64,000 nt of DNA from contig CAIVKC010000038.1 in assembly GCA_903906365.1 (NCBI GenBank), forward strand, positions 1 to 64,000, written 5' to 3'. The DNA comes from an uncultured Bacteroidota bacterium. Its GTDB lineage: Bacteria; Bacteroidota; Bacteroidia; Chitinophagales; Chitinophagaceae. The stretch's first letter is position 1. Each line of letters begins with the position of its first letter. The translations under genes were made by a program, and so were the position numbers. Shown here piece after piece: positions 36,808 to 46,054 of this stretch. The notes under the pieces are model-generated. The model did not search any database. It was not told the origin of the DNA and was given only the letters and a program-made list of their open reading frames with translations.

Positions 36808-38445
36808 ATGGGTGCCATGTATAAAATTAAAGGTAAGGTAGTTGATATATTCTCACAAAAAATTTATCCGGCTGAAATTGTAGTTGAAAACGGCAAAATC
36901 ACTTCCATGACCCCATTGGCTGAACTGCCAAATGGAGTGACCGGATATGTGCTTCCCGGTTTTATTGATTCCCACGTACATATTGAAAGCTCCATGCTGG
37001 TACCGGCCGAATTTGCCAAACTGGCCGTGGTGCATGGAACGGTGGCTACCGTTTCTGATCCCCACGAAATCGCCAATGTCTGCGGCATCAAAGGGGTGGA
37101 ATTTATGCTGGACAATGGAGCTACGGTACCCTTCAAATTCAACTTCGGGGCGCCCAGCTGCGTTCCGGCCACCCGGTTTGAAACAGCCGGGGCCTCTCTG
37201 GATGCCCCTGAGGTGGAGTCCCTGCTGAGGCAACCACAGATAAAGTACCTCAGCGAAATGATGAACTTCCCGGGGGTACTCAACGGGGAAAAGGAAGTCA
37301 TGCAAAAAATCTCCTGCGCCCTCAGGCTGGGCAAGCCCGTAGACGGTCATGCCCCTGGTCTGCGGGGGCAGGCAGCCCGAACCTATATAGAAGCCGGAAT
37401 CAGCACCGATCATGAATGTTTTACCCGGGAGGAAGCCCTTGAAAAATTGGGCTACGGCATGAAAATCCTCATCCGGGAGGGCAGCGCAGCCAAAAACTTC
37501 GAGGCCCTCATCGATTTACTCCATGATTATCCCGAGTCCATGATGTTCTGCAGTGATGACAAACATCCCGACTCCCTGGTGGAAGGGCATATCAATGTGT
37601 TGTGCCGCAGGGCCATCCTTCGGGGAATCGATCTGTTCAAAGTCCTGAGGGCAGCCTGCGTCAACCCTGTCCTCCACTACCACCTGGAAGTGGGTCTGCT
37701 CCGGGTGGGAGACCCGGCAGATTTCATCATCGTAGAGGACCTGGAGGCGCTGCAGGTCCGGCAAACCTTCATTAACGGGGAGCTGGTCGCCGAAAACGGG
37801 AAGTCCCGGATAGGGACCCGGACATCCGAGCCGATCAACCATTTCAACTGCACACCCCTGGTGCCCGGGGCCTTTGGCTGGAAGGCCCCAGCCAGGGATG
37901 GCGGACCCGTCCCCATCATAGAAGCCCTGGATGGCCAGCTGATAACCAACAAGATCTGGTACTCACCGCGGATAGAAAACGGGCTTTACTGCGCGGATTT
38001 GCAGCAGGACATCCTTAAAATAGCAGTGGTCAATCGCTATTTCGATGCTCCCGTGGCAAAGACCTTTATCCGCAACATGGGCCTGAAAACGGGGGCCATT
38101 GCCTCTTCGGTGGCCCACGACAGCCACAATATTGTGGCTGTGGGCGCAGATGATGAAAGCATCTGCCGTGCCGTGAATCTAATCATACAGGAAAAAGGCG
38201 GAATCAGCTGCGTGGATCATCAACAGGAAATGGTATTACCCCTTCCGGTTGGCGGACTCATGAGCCCGGAGGACGGATACCGGGTGGCAGCAGCATATAC
38301 GGCCATTGATGCCATGGCCAAAGGCCTGGGCTCCACCCTCTCAGCCCCATTTATGACCCTTTCGTTTATGGCCCTGCTGGTGATCCCCCATATTAAACTG
38401 AGCGATCTGGGACCCTTTGACGGGGATGACTTCCATTTGTTGTAG
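36808..38445 (+). CDS. ade: Adenine deaminase
   Basis: Converts adenine to hypoxanthine and ammonia in purine salvage. 545 residues of the amidohydrolase superfamily, the length usual for the bacterial Ade type. Metal-binding motif [21 protein letters not shown] lies near residue 55, and the C-terminal [19 protein letters not shown] is characteristic of Ade. Start ATG 36808 or ATG 36817 (three codons later); both are possible. The gene is alone between divergent and co-directional neighbours; the 251-base gap before it holds no gene or recognised purine riboswitch. Confidence 0.94.
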   Translation: MGAMYKIKGKVVDIFSQKIYPAEIVVENGKITSMTPLAELPNGVTGYVLPGFIDSHVHIESSMLVPAEFAKLAVVHGTVATVSDPHEIANVCGIKGVEFMLDNGATVPFKFNFGAPSCVPATRFETAGASLDAPEVESLLRQPQIKYLSEMMNFPGVLNGEKEVMQKISCALRLGKPVDGHAPGLRGQAARTYIEAGISTDHECFTREEALEKLGYGMKILIREGSAAKNFEALIDLLHDYPESMMFCSDDKHPDSLVEGHINVLCRRAILRGIDLFKVLRAACVNPVLHYHLEVGLLRVGDPADFIIVEDLEALQVRQTFINGELVAENGKSRIGTRTSEPINHFNCTPLVPGAFGWKAPARDGGPVPIIEALDGQLITNKIWYSPRIENGLYCADLQQDILKIAVVNRYFDAPVAKTFIRNMGLKTGAIASSVAHDSHNIVAVGADDESICRAVNLIIQEKGGISCVDHQQEMVLPLPVGGLMSPEDGYRVAAAYTAIDAMAKGLGSTLSAPFMTLSFMALLVIPHIKLSDLGPFDGDDFHLL

Positions 38446-38553
38446 GTTTTAGGCGGTATTGGATTTGGGAACCCGCCCCCCGGGAGGTCCGGAGATTTCA
38501 CCGGTCAATACAGGGCTTTGACCGCCTGTTGAAGGCCTGTTACCTAAAAGGGG

Positions 38554-38584
38554 TTGTACCCCGCCGGCTGCCACCCTAGTTTTG
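38554..38584 (+). promoter_or_regulatory. Predicted promoter of the LiaF-like/LytS/LytTR operon
   Basis: TTG at 38554-38556, a 20-base spacer and TAGTTTTG at 38577-38584 match the Bacteroidota -33/-7 consensus fully. The start would be near 38590, about 15 bases before the ATG at 38605. Confidence 0.65.
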
Positions 38585-38604
38585 GGATATAAAACGCTCC
38601 CATC

Positions 38605-39414
38605 ATGGATACGCAACAACCAAACAACTATCCCAATTCCCCAAGACCCCGCGGCCATGTACTGGCCGGATTGTTCCTGCTATTAATCGGGGCCGCCTTC
38701 CTGCTAAAGGAAATGGCCTTTCCCTTCTTTCCCTGGTGGCTCTTTACCTGGCCCGTGCTGCTGATCACGATCGGCGTTTACAGCGGCATCAAGCATGAAT
38801 TCCGCAATCCAGGATGGATTATCATGATTATCATCGGGGGTATTTTCCTGCTTGATGAGGTAGATCTGGGATTCGACCTGCACCGATTCATCGTGCCCTT
38901 TATTATCATTGCCGTAGGCTTTTTCATGATTGTCCGCCCCCGGGGTCATTGGAGAAACAGGCCCTGGAGAACCAGGGACTGGAGGCAGTGGCGGGGTACA
39001 AACTGGGGCAACCAGACATATACCCAGCCCCCCGGAACGGGGGAGAGTGCCTCCCAGGGTTTCCGGGAAAGCAACAGCCCTGATTTCTTTGAATCCACCT
39101 CCATATTTGGCGGGGTTAAAAAAGTCATTGTTTCCAAAAATTTCCGCGGGGGTGATATCACCTGCTTTATGGGTGGTTGCGAAGTGGATCTGACACAGGC
39201 CGATGTGCAGGAGCCCGCTATCGTGGAGGTCTCCCAGTTTTTCGGGGGCACCAAGCTGATCATTCCTGCCCACTGGCAGGTAAGGACCGAAATGACCGCC
39301 ATATTCGGCAGTGTAGAAGACAAACGCCAGCAGACCCTCAATACCGACAGCAGCAAACTGCTGATACTGCGGGGAAGTTCCGTTTTCGGCGGTATTGAAA
39401 TTAAGAACTACTAA
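38605..39414 (+). CDS. LiaF-like envelope-stress membrane protein
   Basis: 269 residues. Four membrane segments in the first 115 residues (GHVLAGLFLLLIGAAFLLKE, WLFTWPVLLITIGVYSGI, WIIMIIIGGIFLLDEV, FIVPFIIIAVGFFMIV) match the LiaI-LiaF-like domain, and the C-terminal 130 residues, with FESTSIFGGVKKVIVSKNFRGG, match the LiaF/DUF2154 beta-helix. In Firmicutes LiaF restrains the LiaS kinase. Here a LytS-type kinase and LytTR regulator follow in the same operon, so a similar brake on a different signalling pair is a fair inference. Confidence 0.85.
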   Translation: MDTQQPNNYPNSPRPRGHVLAGLFLLLIGAAFLLKEMAFPFFPWWLFTWPVLLITIGVYSGIKHEFRNPGWIIMIIIGGIFLLDEVDLGFDLHRFIVPFIIIAVGFFMIVRPRGHWRNRPWRTRDWRQWRGTNWGNQTYTQPPGTGESASQGFRESNSPDFFESTSIFGGVKKVIVSKNFRGGDITCFMGGCEVDLTQADVQEPAIVEVSQFFGGTKLIIPAHWQVRTEMTAIFGSVEDKRQQTLNTDSSKLLILRGSSVFGGIEIKNY

Positions 39415-39487
39415 AAATGCCGGGGCAGTTCCTACTTCCGGGGAACTGCCCGCTTGGACAATACTATATTCCATCTAAAAAAATTAC

Positions 39488-39853
39488 ATGGTTATGAACT
39501 GGTTCCTTGCAAAAATGATCTACCGTATCATCTGCGGAGAAGGTCAGCATACCCCACAGTTTGATGAACAGTTAAGACTGATCTGTGCAGAGGATGAACT
39601 GCATGCATTTCATAAGGCCCAACTGCTTGGGGAAAGGGAGCAGGATAATTTTCTAAATGCGGTGCATAAGCCGGTACACTGGAAGTTCATCGACGTCTGT
39701 GAAATACACCGGCTGGATGATCTGGTCGACGGGGCAGAAATGTATTCAAAAATCCAGGAGAAAGAAGATGCAGATCAGTATATTCACATCACCAGGCTGC
39801 GGGCAGCCCATATGCTGGAAAACTGCCTGGAAAAATCAATACAGTTAAATTAA
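39488..39853 (+). CDS. DUF4288-family protein
   Basis: 121 residues, soluble. The opening MNWFLAKMIYRIICGEGQHTPQF and the central W-K-F-I-D-V-C-E motif fit the DUF4288 family as I recall it. It is found in Bacteroidota and has no known function. It lies between the LiaF-like gene (73 bases) and the LytS gene (5 bases), so it is part of the signalling operon and may be a cytoplasmic accessory of it. ATG at 39488; a second in-frame ATG follows at 39494. Confidence 0.65.
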   Translation: MVMNWFLAKMIYRIICGEGQHTPQFDEQLRLICAEDELHAFHKAQLLGEREQDNFLNAVHKPVHWKFIDVCEIHRLDDLVDGAEMYSKIQEKEDADQYIHITRLRAAHMLENCLEKSIQLN

Positions 39854-39858
39854 GGCAT

Positions 39859-40908
39859 TTGGAAAAACAGGCAGTTATTAAAAGGCAATTGGTATGGACA
39901 GCCATCCTGTGGTGGGTCATCATCAGTGTCATTTATTCCCTGTTGCTCAATGAAACGCTGAAAGGCTTTCACCTGACCGTCCCGGAAATAGTGGCGGACA
40001 ACCTGGTCAGCAACCTGCTGCTGGCCGGCTGTTGCATCCTCATAGTCCATAATATGCGGTTTTACCTGCCCCGTCAGGAAAAATACGTTTATGTGCTTTT
40101 CATTTCCCTCGGACTGGCTGCCGTTTCTGTTTTTACAGGACGATTAGTACTCTGGCTCCTATTCAGGACTGATGTACACTATACCGGATCCCTGAGTCAG
40201 ACGATGGGTATACGCTTTGCCATATCCTGTCTGCTGATTGCATGCATGTCCATTTTAAGCCTGTTGTGGTATACCCAGCAGGAACAAAAATCGGCAGCAG
40301 ACCGCAGAAAGGATGCCGAGCAGCTGACCAGGGAGGCGGAACTGTTCAAATTGAGACAGCAACTCCAGCCGCATTTTCTGTTCAACAGCCTCAACTCCAT
40401 CAGCGCCCTGATTGGCAGTAAGCCGGAGGAAGCCCGCAAAATGATACATCAGCTTTCGGACTTTTTGCGGGGAACACTAAAAAAAGAGGATCAGCAATGG
40501 GTTCATCTCTGCGATGAACTGGATTACCTGAGCCTGTATCTGGATATTGAGAAGGTGCGCTTCGGTCACCGGTTACAAACCTCCATTACCAGCCCGGAAA
40601 CTGCGGGTCAGATGAAATTACCAGCCATGCTGTTACAGCCAATCGTTGAAAACGCCATCAAGTTCGGACTCTACGACACGGTGGAGGACATCACCATTGC
40701 GATCGGGGCGGCCATTGAGGAAAATTTCCTGACCATTACCGTGAGTAACCCCTTTGACCCACAGACCGCATCACCCCAGACGGGTACCGGATTTGGCTTG
40801 AGCTCGGTTAGGAGAAGGCTTTACCTGCTGTTTTCCAGAAACGATCTGCTACAAACCAGTACGGACGGACATATTTTTATCACCACGGTGAAAATTCCAC
40901 AGACATGA
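39859..40908 (+). CDS. LytS-type sensor histidine kinase
   Basis: 349 residues from TTG at 39859, 5 bases after the previous stop. Four membrane helices lie within about residues 10-135, with no large periplasmic sensor. The His_kinase (PF06580-type) phosphoacceptor lies in LRQQLQPHFLFNSLNSISAL, and the N-box of the ATPase in MLLQPIVENAIKFGL; the G-box is GFGLSSVRRRL. Sensing is probably intramembrane or through the LiaF-like partner. The stop overlaps the regulator ATG (ATGA), so the pair is translationally coupled. Confidence 0.92.
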   Translation: MEKQAVIKRQLVWTAILWWVIISVIYSLLLNETLKGFHLTVPEIVADNLVSNLLLAGCCILIVHNMRFYLPRQEKYVYVLFISLGLAAVSVFTGRLVLWLLFRTDVHYTGSLSQTMGIRFAISCLLIACMSILSLLWYTQQEQKSAADRRKDAEQLTREAELFKLRQQLQPHFLFNSLNSISALIGSKPEEARKMIHQLSDFLRGTLKKEDQQWVHLCDELDYLSLYLDIEKVRFGHRLQTSITSPETAGQMKLPAMLLQPIVENAIKFGLYDTVEDITIAIGAAIEENFLTITVSNPFDPQTASPQTGTGFGLSSVRRRLYLLFSRNDLLQTSTDGHIFITTVKIPQT

Positions 40909-41648
40909 TCAAGGTAATTATTATAGACGATGAGCCACTGGCCAGACTGATTGTCAGGGAATACCTGGAGGCCTACCCCGAATTTGAGCTGCTCCAGGAA
41001 TGCGCAGATGGCTTTGAGGGCCTCAAGGCCATCCAGCACCGGCAACCCGATCTGGTCTTCCTGGATATCCAGATGCCCAAGATCAGTGGGTTTGAAATGC
41101 TTGAACTCCTTGAAAATCCCCCGCCGGTCATATTCACAACGGCCTTTGACGAATATGCCATCAAAGCTTTTGAAAGCAATGCCGTGGATTACCTGCTCAA
41201 GCCATTCAGCAGGGAAAGATTTGAAAAGGCCGTCCAGAAGTGGAGGGACCGGGGTCATGTTTCCCAGGCCAGGATGCAGACGCAGGCTTTACTTGAATCG
41301 GCAGCCCTGGCGCCCTCCCAGCAACACCGCGTAGTGGTTAAGATATCCGGCAAGATCAAGATCATACCGGTAAACGATATCTGGTGGCTGGAAGCTTCCG
41401 ACGATTATGTGAAAATAAATACAGCCGAAGGCGTCTTTTTGAAAAACAAGACCATGAATCATTTCGAAAACCTGCTGGATCCCTCCCAATTTGTCCGAAC
41501 GCACCGCTCCTACATGGTCAATATTCAGCAAATTACCCGCATCGACCCCTATGAAAAAGAAGGATACCTGCTGCTGCTGAAATCAGGGGCCCGGATTCCG
41601 GTAAGCAAAACCGGCTATGCCAAACTGAAGGGCGTACTGGGCATCTAA
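40905..41648 (+). CDS. LytTR response regulator
   Basis: 247 residues. Receiver domain 1-120: acidic pair IIDDEPLARLIV, phosphoacceptor Asp in LVFLDIQMPKISG and Lys in DYLLKPFSRERF. C-terminal LytTR DNA-binding domain from about residue 145 with VVVKISGKIKIIPVNDIWWLEA and the RTHRSYMVNI segment. LytTR proteins bind pairs of direct repeats rather than palindromes; I found no obvious pair at the operon's own promoter. Partner of the upstream kinase by the four-base overlap. Confidence 0.94.
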   Translation: MIKVIIIDDEPLARLIVREYLEAYPEFELLQECADGFEGLKAIQHRQPDLVFLDIQMPKISGFEMLELLENPPPVIFTTAFDEYAIKAFESNAVDYLLKPFSRERFEKAVQKWRDRGHVSQARMQTQALLESAALAPSQQHRVVVKISGKIKIIPVNDIWWLEASDDYVKINTAEGVFLKNKTMNHFENLLDPSQFVRTHRSYMVNIQQITRIDPYEKEGYLLLLKSGARIPVSKTGYAKLKGVLGI

Positions 41649-41671
41649 TGCCCCCCTGTCAGGGACCAGGG

Positions 41672-43915
41672 TCATTCCAACACCGAAATATTGATCTGGA
41701 ACTTGGGGTTTTCCCCTCTGGACAGCTGCGTCTGGTCGGCAGCCGTGGTGACCACCACCCTGGCCGCGGGTATACCCTTCTGGCTGACCAGGTAATTCTG
41801 TACTGCCTGATTGCGTCTTTCCATATTCTCAGAGACCAGGGCATTGATTTTTTCTTCGCCGATCAGCCTGATGCATTTCTCCTGGACGGAACTGAAACGG
41901 GTGCCGGCAGGCAGTCTGGTGTTTAAAAAGGCATTGAACAGGGAATCCTGGATGGAAAGGGAGTCCATCCGCTGCTGCCTGTCCGCAGTCAGGCTGTCGG
42001 GCCCAATGCCCAGGTAGAGGCTTTTTGCCGTGCGCAATGCGTAGGCCTCTGCTTCATCCTGGCGGCTGGTGACCTGCAGCAGCTGGACCCTGAGATCCTT
42101 TTTCTCTGAAAGCACCCTGGCGAGGTTATCGAGGGTCTTTTGCTGGGTGCTGCTGATGGAATTTTGCAGGTAGTCAAAGCTGACTTCCTTATAATCGGTC
42201 TCCTTTCCACTGAAAGCACTGGCAAAAAACCGGAAAGGGGCCGTTGCCGCCTTGACCAGTATGTTCTTAATCACCTGCCAGATGACCTTGCCCCATTTGA
42301 ATTTTGGATCATCCAGGCTTCCTTCCACGGGGATGTCCAGCCGGATATTACCATGCACATCCTTGAGCAGTGAGACCGCCAGGCGTACCGGAATATTCAT
42401 GGCTGTTTTACTTTTCACCTTTTTACCTGCCTCAATCTTAATCACTTCCAGGTGGTTGATGGAGGTCATTTTTCTTTTCAGGATGGTGGTCTTGTTGGTA
42501 TAGGTCACCGATCCGTTGAGGAAGGGGGTGGCCACATAATATTTGGAATAGGGATTGAAGTCGCTGATCAGCAGGTCATGCACCCGGCAATCAATATCCA
42601 TATCCATGAAATCCCTGGGGTTGACCCCCAGGGTGCCAGTCAACACGCCCGACCGGTTGAGCAGGGACTTAATATCCATGGTAATGCGGTTCCTGTTGCT
42701 GTTGACCCGGTCACTGAACAGGTAGAGGGAATCCAGGTCATACTGGAACTTATCCCCATGGGTATAGTCGGTAAAGATCATATGCCCTTTTTCAATGTTC
42801 ACCTGCTCGGCACTGTAATCACTGGCAATGTAATTTTTCATGATCCCCTGCAAATAATCAGCCATCATGATAAAGAGGTTTGCGTAATTCTGGGCAGAAG
42901 TGTCGGTGGAACTGCCGGCAGGAGAAGTCAGGATGCGCTGGAAATTATAGCCGTCATCATACATGGCAAACTTCAGATAGGGCCGGGTAATATGAAGCGA
43001 TTTGAAACGGTAAAAATTACTCTTGGTATTGACAGAGTCAACGGAAATATCCATCTTTTCAAAGGAGGTCAGTTTTTCACCGGTATTGTCCACCATGGCA
43101 AACTTTTCCATGGCCAGCCTACCGCTGGCGGCCACCTCTTGGGCATGATGCAGGTTGCCCGATACCGACAGGTCGGCGTCAAGCAACCCGTCGAGTGAGC
43201 TGACCTTCAGGTAATCCTTCAGGTAAGGATAGAGCATGGCGATATTGAGCTGCTGGATATCGCCCTTCACCCGGTATATGGCGCTCCGGGAATAAATCAC
43301 TAAGTCGGCCCTGAGCCTGCCTCCGCTGGCCAGGGAAAGACCCGTACGAATGCGGAATTGGGGTTCATTGTAGGCCAGCAGCGGGATTTCCAGGTCCCAG
43401 TTGAGTATTTCCACCCGGCTGGGCGGGCTGGTATTGACGTAATTGAGGCGTGCCGAATCAATGCGCAGGTTCCTGATATAGTACCGGACCGGTTTTTCAG
43501 GAGCTTTACTGCCTGAAGGGGCAGCTGTATTGAACCGCTTTATCAGGTCATCATAATTAAAATGATTCCCACGCTGGGTGATGTTGATCAGGGGCTTTTC
43601 AACCACCAGACTGCTTATGTCATATTGTTTCCCAATGAGCCTGGAAACGGATATACCCAGCTCCAGCCTTGGGCAGTCAATAAAGATCTTATTGCTTTTA
43701 GCCTCATATATCCGCAATTGATCCACCCGGATATTGCCGGTAAAAACATTGATGTGCAGATTTTCCAGCAGGATCCTGCGCCCGGTATATTCCTCGGCAT
43801 GTTTTTCAATCAGGTATTTGGCAATGGTTGAAAGAAAAACCAGCAGGAGGATAACCACAGCCAGCAGGCTTAATAATATAACAGAGATGACTCTTTTGAA
43901 CTTCATGCGTAACAT
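41672..43915 (-). CDS. DUF748-type AsmA-like envelope protein
   Basis: About 747 residues. One N-terminal membrane anchor (RVISVILLSLLAVVILLLVF) leads into long beta-rich repeats of the AsmA/DUF748 kind: NVFTGNIRVDQLRIYEAKS, then IDCRVHDLLISDFNPYSKYY and the DUF748 hallmark GNIRLDIPVEGSLDDPKFKW. The last 150 residues are helical and charged. AsmA-like proteins span the periplasm and move phospholipids between the membranes. Start ATG 43915 or ATG 43906. The gene converges with the LytTR gene (23 bases between stops). Confidence 0.82.
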   Translation of the reverse strand: MLRMKFKRVISVILLSLLAVVILLLVFLSTIAKYLIEKHAEEYTGRRILLENLHINVFTGNIRVDQLRIYEAKSNKIFIDCPRLELGISVSRLIGKQYDISSLVVEKPLINITQRGNHFNYDDLIKRFNTAAPSGSKAPEKPVRYYIRNLRIDSARLNYVNTSPPSRVEILNWDLEIPLLAYNEPQFRIRTGLSLASGGRLRADLVIYSRSAIYRVKGDIQQLNIAMLYPYLKDYLKVSSLDGLLDADLSVSGNLHHAQEVAASGRLAMEKFAMVDNTGEKLTSFEKMDISVDSVNTKSNFYRFKSLHITRPYLKFAMYDDGYNFQRILTSPAGSSTDTSAQNYANLFIMMADYLQGIMKNYIASDYSAEQVNIEKGHMIFTDYTHGDKFQYDLDSLYLFSDRVNSNRNRITMDIKSLLNRSGVLTGTLGVNPRDFMDMDIDCRVHDLLISDFNPYSKYYVATPFLNGSVTYTNKTTILKRKMTSINHLEVIKIEAGKKVKSKTAMNIPVRLAVSLLKDVHGNIRLDIPVEGSLDDPKFKWGKVIWQVIKNILVKAATAPFRFFASAFSGKETDYKEVSFDYLQNSISSTQQKTLDNLARVLSEKKDLRVQLLQVTSRQDEAEAYALRTAKSLYLGIGPDSLTADRQQRMDSLSIQDSLFNAFLNTRLPAGTRFSSVQEKCIRLIGEEKINALVSENMERRNQAVQNYLVSQKGIPAARVVVTTAADQTQLSRGENPKFQINISVLE

Positions 43916-43999
43916 ATTCTGTTTTTTTGGAGTTCCGTCCGGGCGGATTGCAGGCAAAATTAGAGCGCAGCCGACAAAAAAATACAGGAACCGGGACCA

Positions 44000-45100
44000 T
44001 TAGGCCTCCTGTCCCATCCAGACAGCGCCGCCGATACTGTTTCGGGAAGCCCCTGTCACAGAGCAGAGGACATTGTTTTCCTCCCTCCAGCGAAGCACCC
44101 CCATCAGGGCCATGATCAGGGCCTCCTTGTAGGAAATGATGTTTTCCTCCGGCAGAACCGGGTCTATGCCGGTATCATGGAAAACCTCCCGGAGCCTGTC
44201 CATCAGGAATTGGTTGAAGGCGCCTCCGCCGGTAACCAGCATGGAAGCCGGCCCGCCGGATAGCCGGGATCCGGCCAGGTCCAGGGCGGATTTTTTTACC
44301 TGCATGACAATGTGCTCCGTATAGGTCCTCAGCGCATCCCTGTCGGAGCAGCCCGCGCGTTGTATCAGGGGAAAAATGATATCAGTACCAAATGAGTTGG
44401 CCAGGGATTTGGGGGGAGGCATTTGGTAATATTCCAGCGACTGCAGCTTTTCCAGCAGCAGGGCATCCACTTTTCCGCCCGCTGCCATCCGGCCAAATTC
44501 ATCATAGGGCTGGCCGGCCCGGGCCGAGAGCAAGTCCAGCACGCGGTTGGCAGGGCAAACATCAAATCCGACCGGCCGGTCTCCCTGGAAGGAGGACAGG
44601 TTGGCAATTCCCCCAATATTGAGAAAAAGGCTGTGTTCGGGGAAAAGGAGCTTTTCACCAATGGGCACAATGGGGGCCCCCTGACCGCCGAGTGCAATAT
44701 CCATGGAACGGAGGTCGCTGACCACATTGATCCCCGTGCTGGCCGCAAGGGCAGCCCCGTCGCCGAGCTGTGCAGTCATCTTCAGGGAGGGCAGGTGAAA
44801 ACTGGTATGGCCGTGGGAGCCAAGGAGCTGCACCTGGTAGAGCAGGTTATTTTCCCCAATGAAAAGGTTGACTTCACCGCCCATATAATGGCCGAAGTCG
44901 GTATGCAGCAGCTGGTACTGCTCTGCGGAAAGATGTACCGAATCCCGCAGTCTGTTTTTCCAGGAATCACTATAGGGATAACAGGCTGTCCGAAGCAGGT
45001 CAAAACTCCATTTTCCGCCCGTTTCCTGCAAATGGACATAGGCAATATCCAGCCCGTCCAGGGAACTTCCGCTCATTAACCCGATTACCCGGTAAACCAT
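44000..45100 (-). CDS. anmK: Anhydro-N-acetylmuramic acid kinase
   Basis: Phosphorylates and opens 1,6-anhydro-MurNAc to MurNAc-6-phosphate in wall recycling. 366 residues, the family norm. The opening VIGLMSGSSLDGLDIAYV is the phosphate-binding signature; GDGAALAASTGINVVSDLRS and LVTGGGAFNQFL are further family motifs. Cytoplasmic. Its usual partner murQ is not adjacent. With the LD-carboxypeptidases and murF in the same window it adds to a recycling theme, though they are not in one operon. Confidence 0.95.
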   Translation of the reverse strand: MVYRVIGLMSGSSLDGLDIAYVHLQETGGKWSFDLLRTACYPYSDSWKNRLRDSVHLSAEQYQLLHTDFGHYMGGEVNLFIGENNLLYQVQLLGSHGHTSFHLPSLKMTAQLGDGAALAASTGINVVSDLRSMDIALGGQGAPIVPIGEKLLFPEHSLFLNIGGIANLSSFQGDRPVGFDVCPANRVLDLLSARAGQPYDEFGRMAAGGKVDALLLEKLQSLEYYQMPPPKSLANSFGTDIIFPLIQRAGCSDRDALRTYTEHIVMQVKKSALDLAGSRLSGGPASMLVTGGGAFNQFLMDRLREVFHDTGIDPVLPEENIISYKEALIMALMGVLRWREENNVLCSVTGASRNSIGGAVWMGQEA

Positions 45101-45153
45101 GTGATTTTAGCATTTTGAACCATTTTTCCGTAGGAATTCCTTGGGAAAGGGTT

Positions 45154-45161
45154 TAGATTTG
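45154..45161 (+). promoter_or_regulatory. Predicted upp promoter -7 box
   Basis: TAGATTTG matches TAnnTTTG exactly, 44 bases before the upp ATG, in the 105-base divergent gap with anmK. The nearest TTG (45141-45143) is too close to serve as -33. Confidence 0.4.
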
Positions 45162-45205
45162 TCCATCAAAATTCATCATTCAGCCCACAAATAACAAATT
45201 TTCTC

Positions 45206-45856
45206 ATGGTTGTCAATCTAAGCCACCAAAATTCCCTGCTGAGCAACTGGGTATCCGAACTAAGAGATGTGGATATACAGACCGACAGGATGCGGTTTAG
45301 GCGCAACCTGGAGCGTATCGGGGAGGTGGCTGCCTATGAGATCAGCAAACATATGGATTTTGTCGACCGGGAAGTACAGACCCCCCTGGGGATCTCGGTT
45401 TGCCGCGTGCTCAAGGAACAGCCGGTGCTGGCTACCATCCTGCGCGCAGGACTGCCCCTGCACCAGGGCCTGCTCAACTATTTTGACAAGGCGGACAATG
45501 CCTTTATTTCAGCATACCGCAAACATAACAGGGATGGTTCCTTTGAAATCAGCCTGGACTATATTTCCTGCCCCGAACTGGAGAACAGGGTGGTCATTGT
45601 ATCCGATCCCATGCTGGCTACCGGATCTTCCCTGGTTAAGACCATACAGTACATGCGGGCTGAGGGTCGTCCCAGAGAAATTCATATCGTGGCTGCCATT
45701 GCCTGTACAGTAGGCATCGAATACGTACTCAGAAGTGAGCCCCAGTGCAGGCTCTGGTGCGGAACCATCGATGACGAACTAACGGCCAAAGGCTATATTG
45801 TCCCCGGACTCGGGGATGCCGGGGACCTGGCTTATGGCACCAAAGTCCAAATGTAA
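45206..45856 (+). CDS. upp: Uracil phosphoribosyltransferase
   Basis: Makes UMP from uracil and PRPP in pyrimidine salvage. 216 residues. The PRPP-binding loop VIVSDPMLATGSSLVKTIQ lies near residue 135, and the uracil-binding end GYIVPGLGDAGDLAYGTK is intact. The opening VVNLSHQNSLLSNWVSELRD is the typical Bacteroidota form. No uracil permease is adjacent. Monocistronic, with 198 gene-free, A+T-rich bases following. Confidence 0.95.
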   Translation: MVVNLSHQNSLLSNWVSELRDVDIQTDRMRFRRNLERIGEVAAYEISKHMDFVDREVQTPLGISVCRVLKEQPVLATILRAGLPLHQGLLNYFDKADNAFISAYRKHNRDGSFEISLDYISCPELENRVVIVSDPMLATGSSLVKTIQYMRAEGRPREIHIVAAIACTVGIEYVLRSEPQCRLWCGTIDDELTAKGYIVPGLGDAGDLAYGTKVQM

Positions 45857-46054
45857 AAGGGGCCCTTATTTTTCTTTATTCTGGCTTTTTTTATTATTTT
45901 CATTGTCCCAAGACCTATTTTAAGCTCTCTTTTGATCAACCGGTCAAATGCCCGTTAAAACAACCCGACCTTTATTTTAACGCATCAGCATTCATATGAT
46001 GTTTTTTTGCTGTTTTACTGTTCATAAACATCAGGAAAAACCATTAAACTACTT

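Noticed and set aside
42452-43198. 248-codon plus-strand open frame across the DUF748 gene
   Set aside because: Antisense shadow with repetitive Gly/His/Val composition and no start context.
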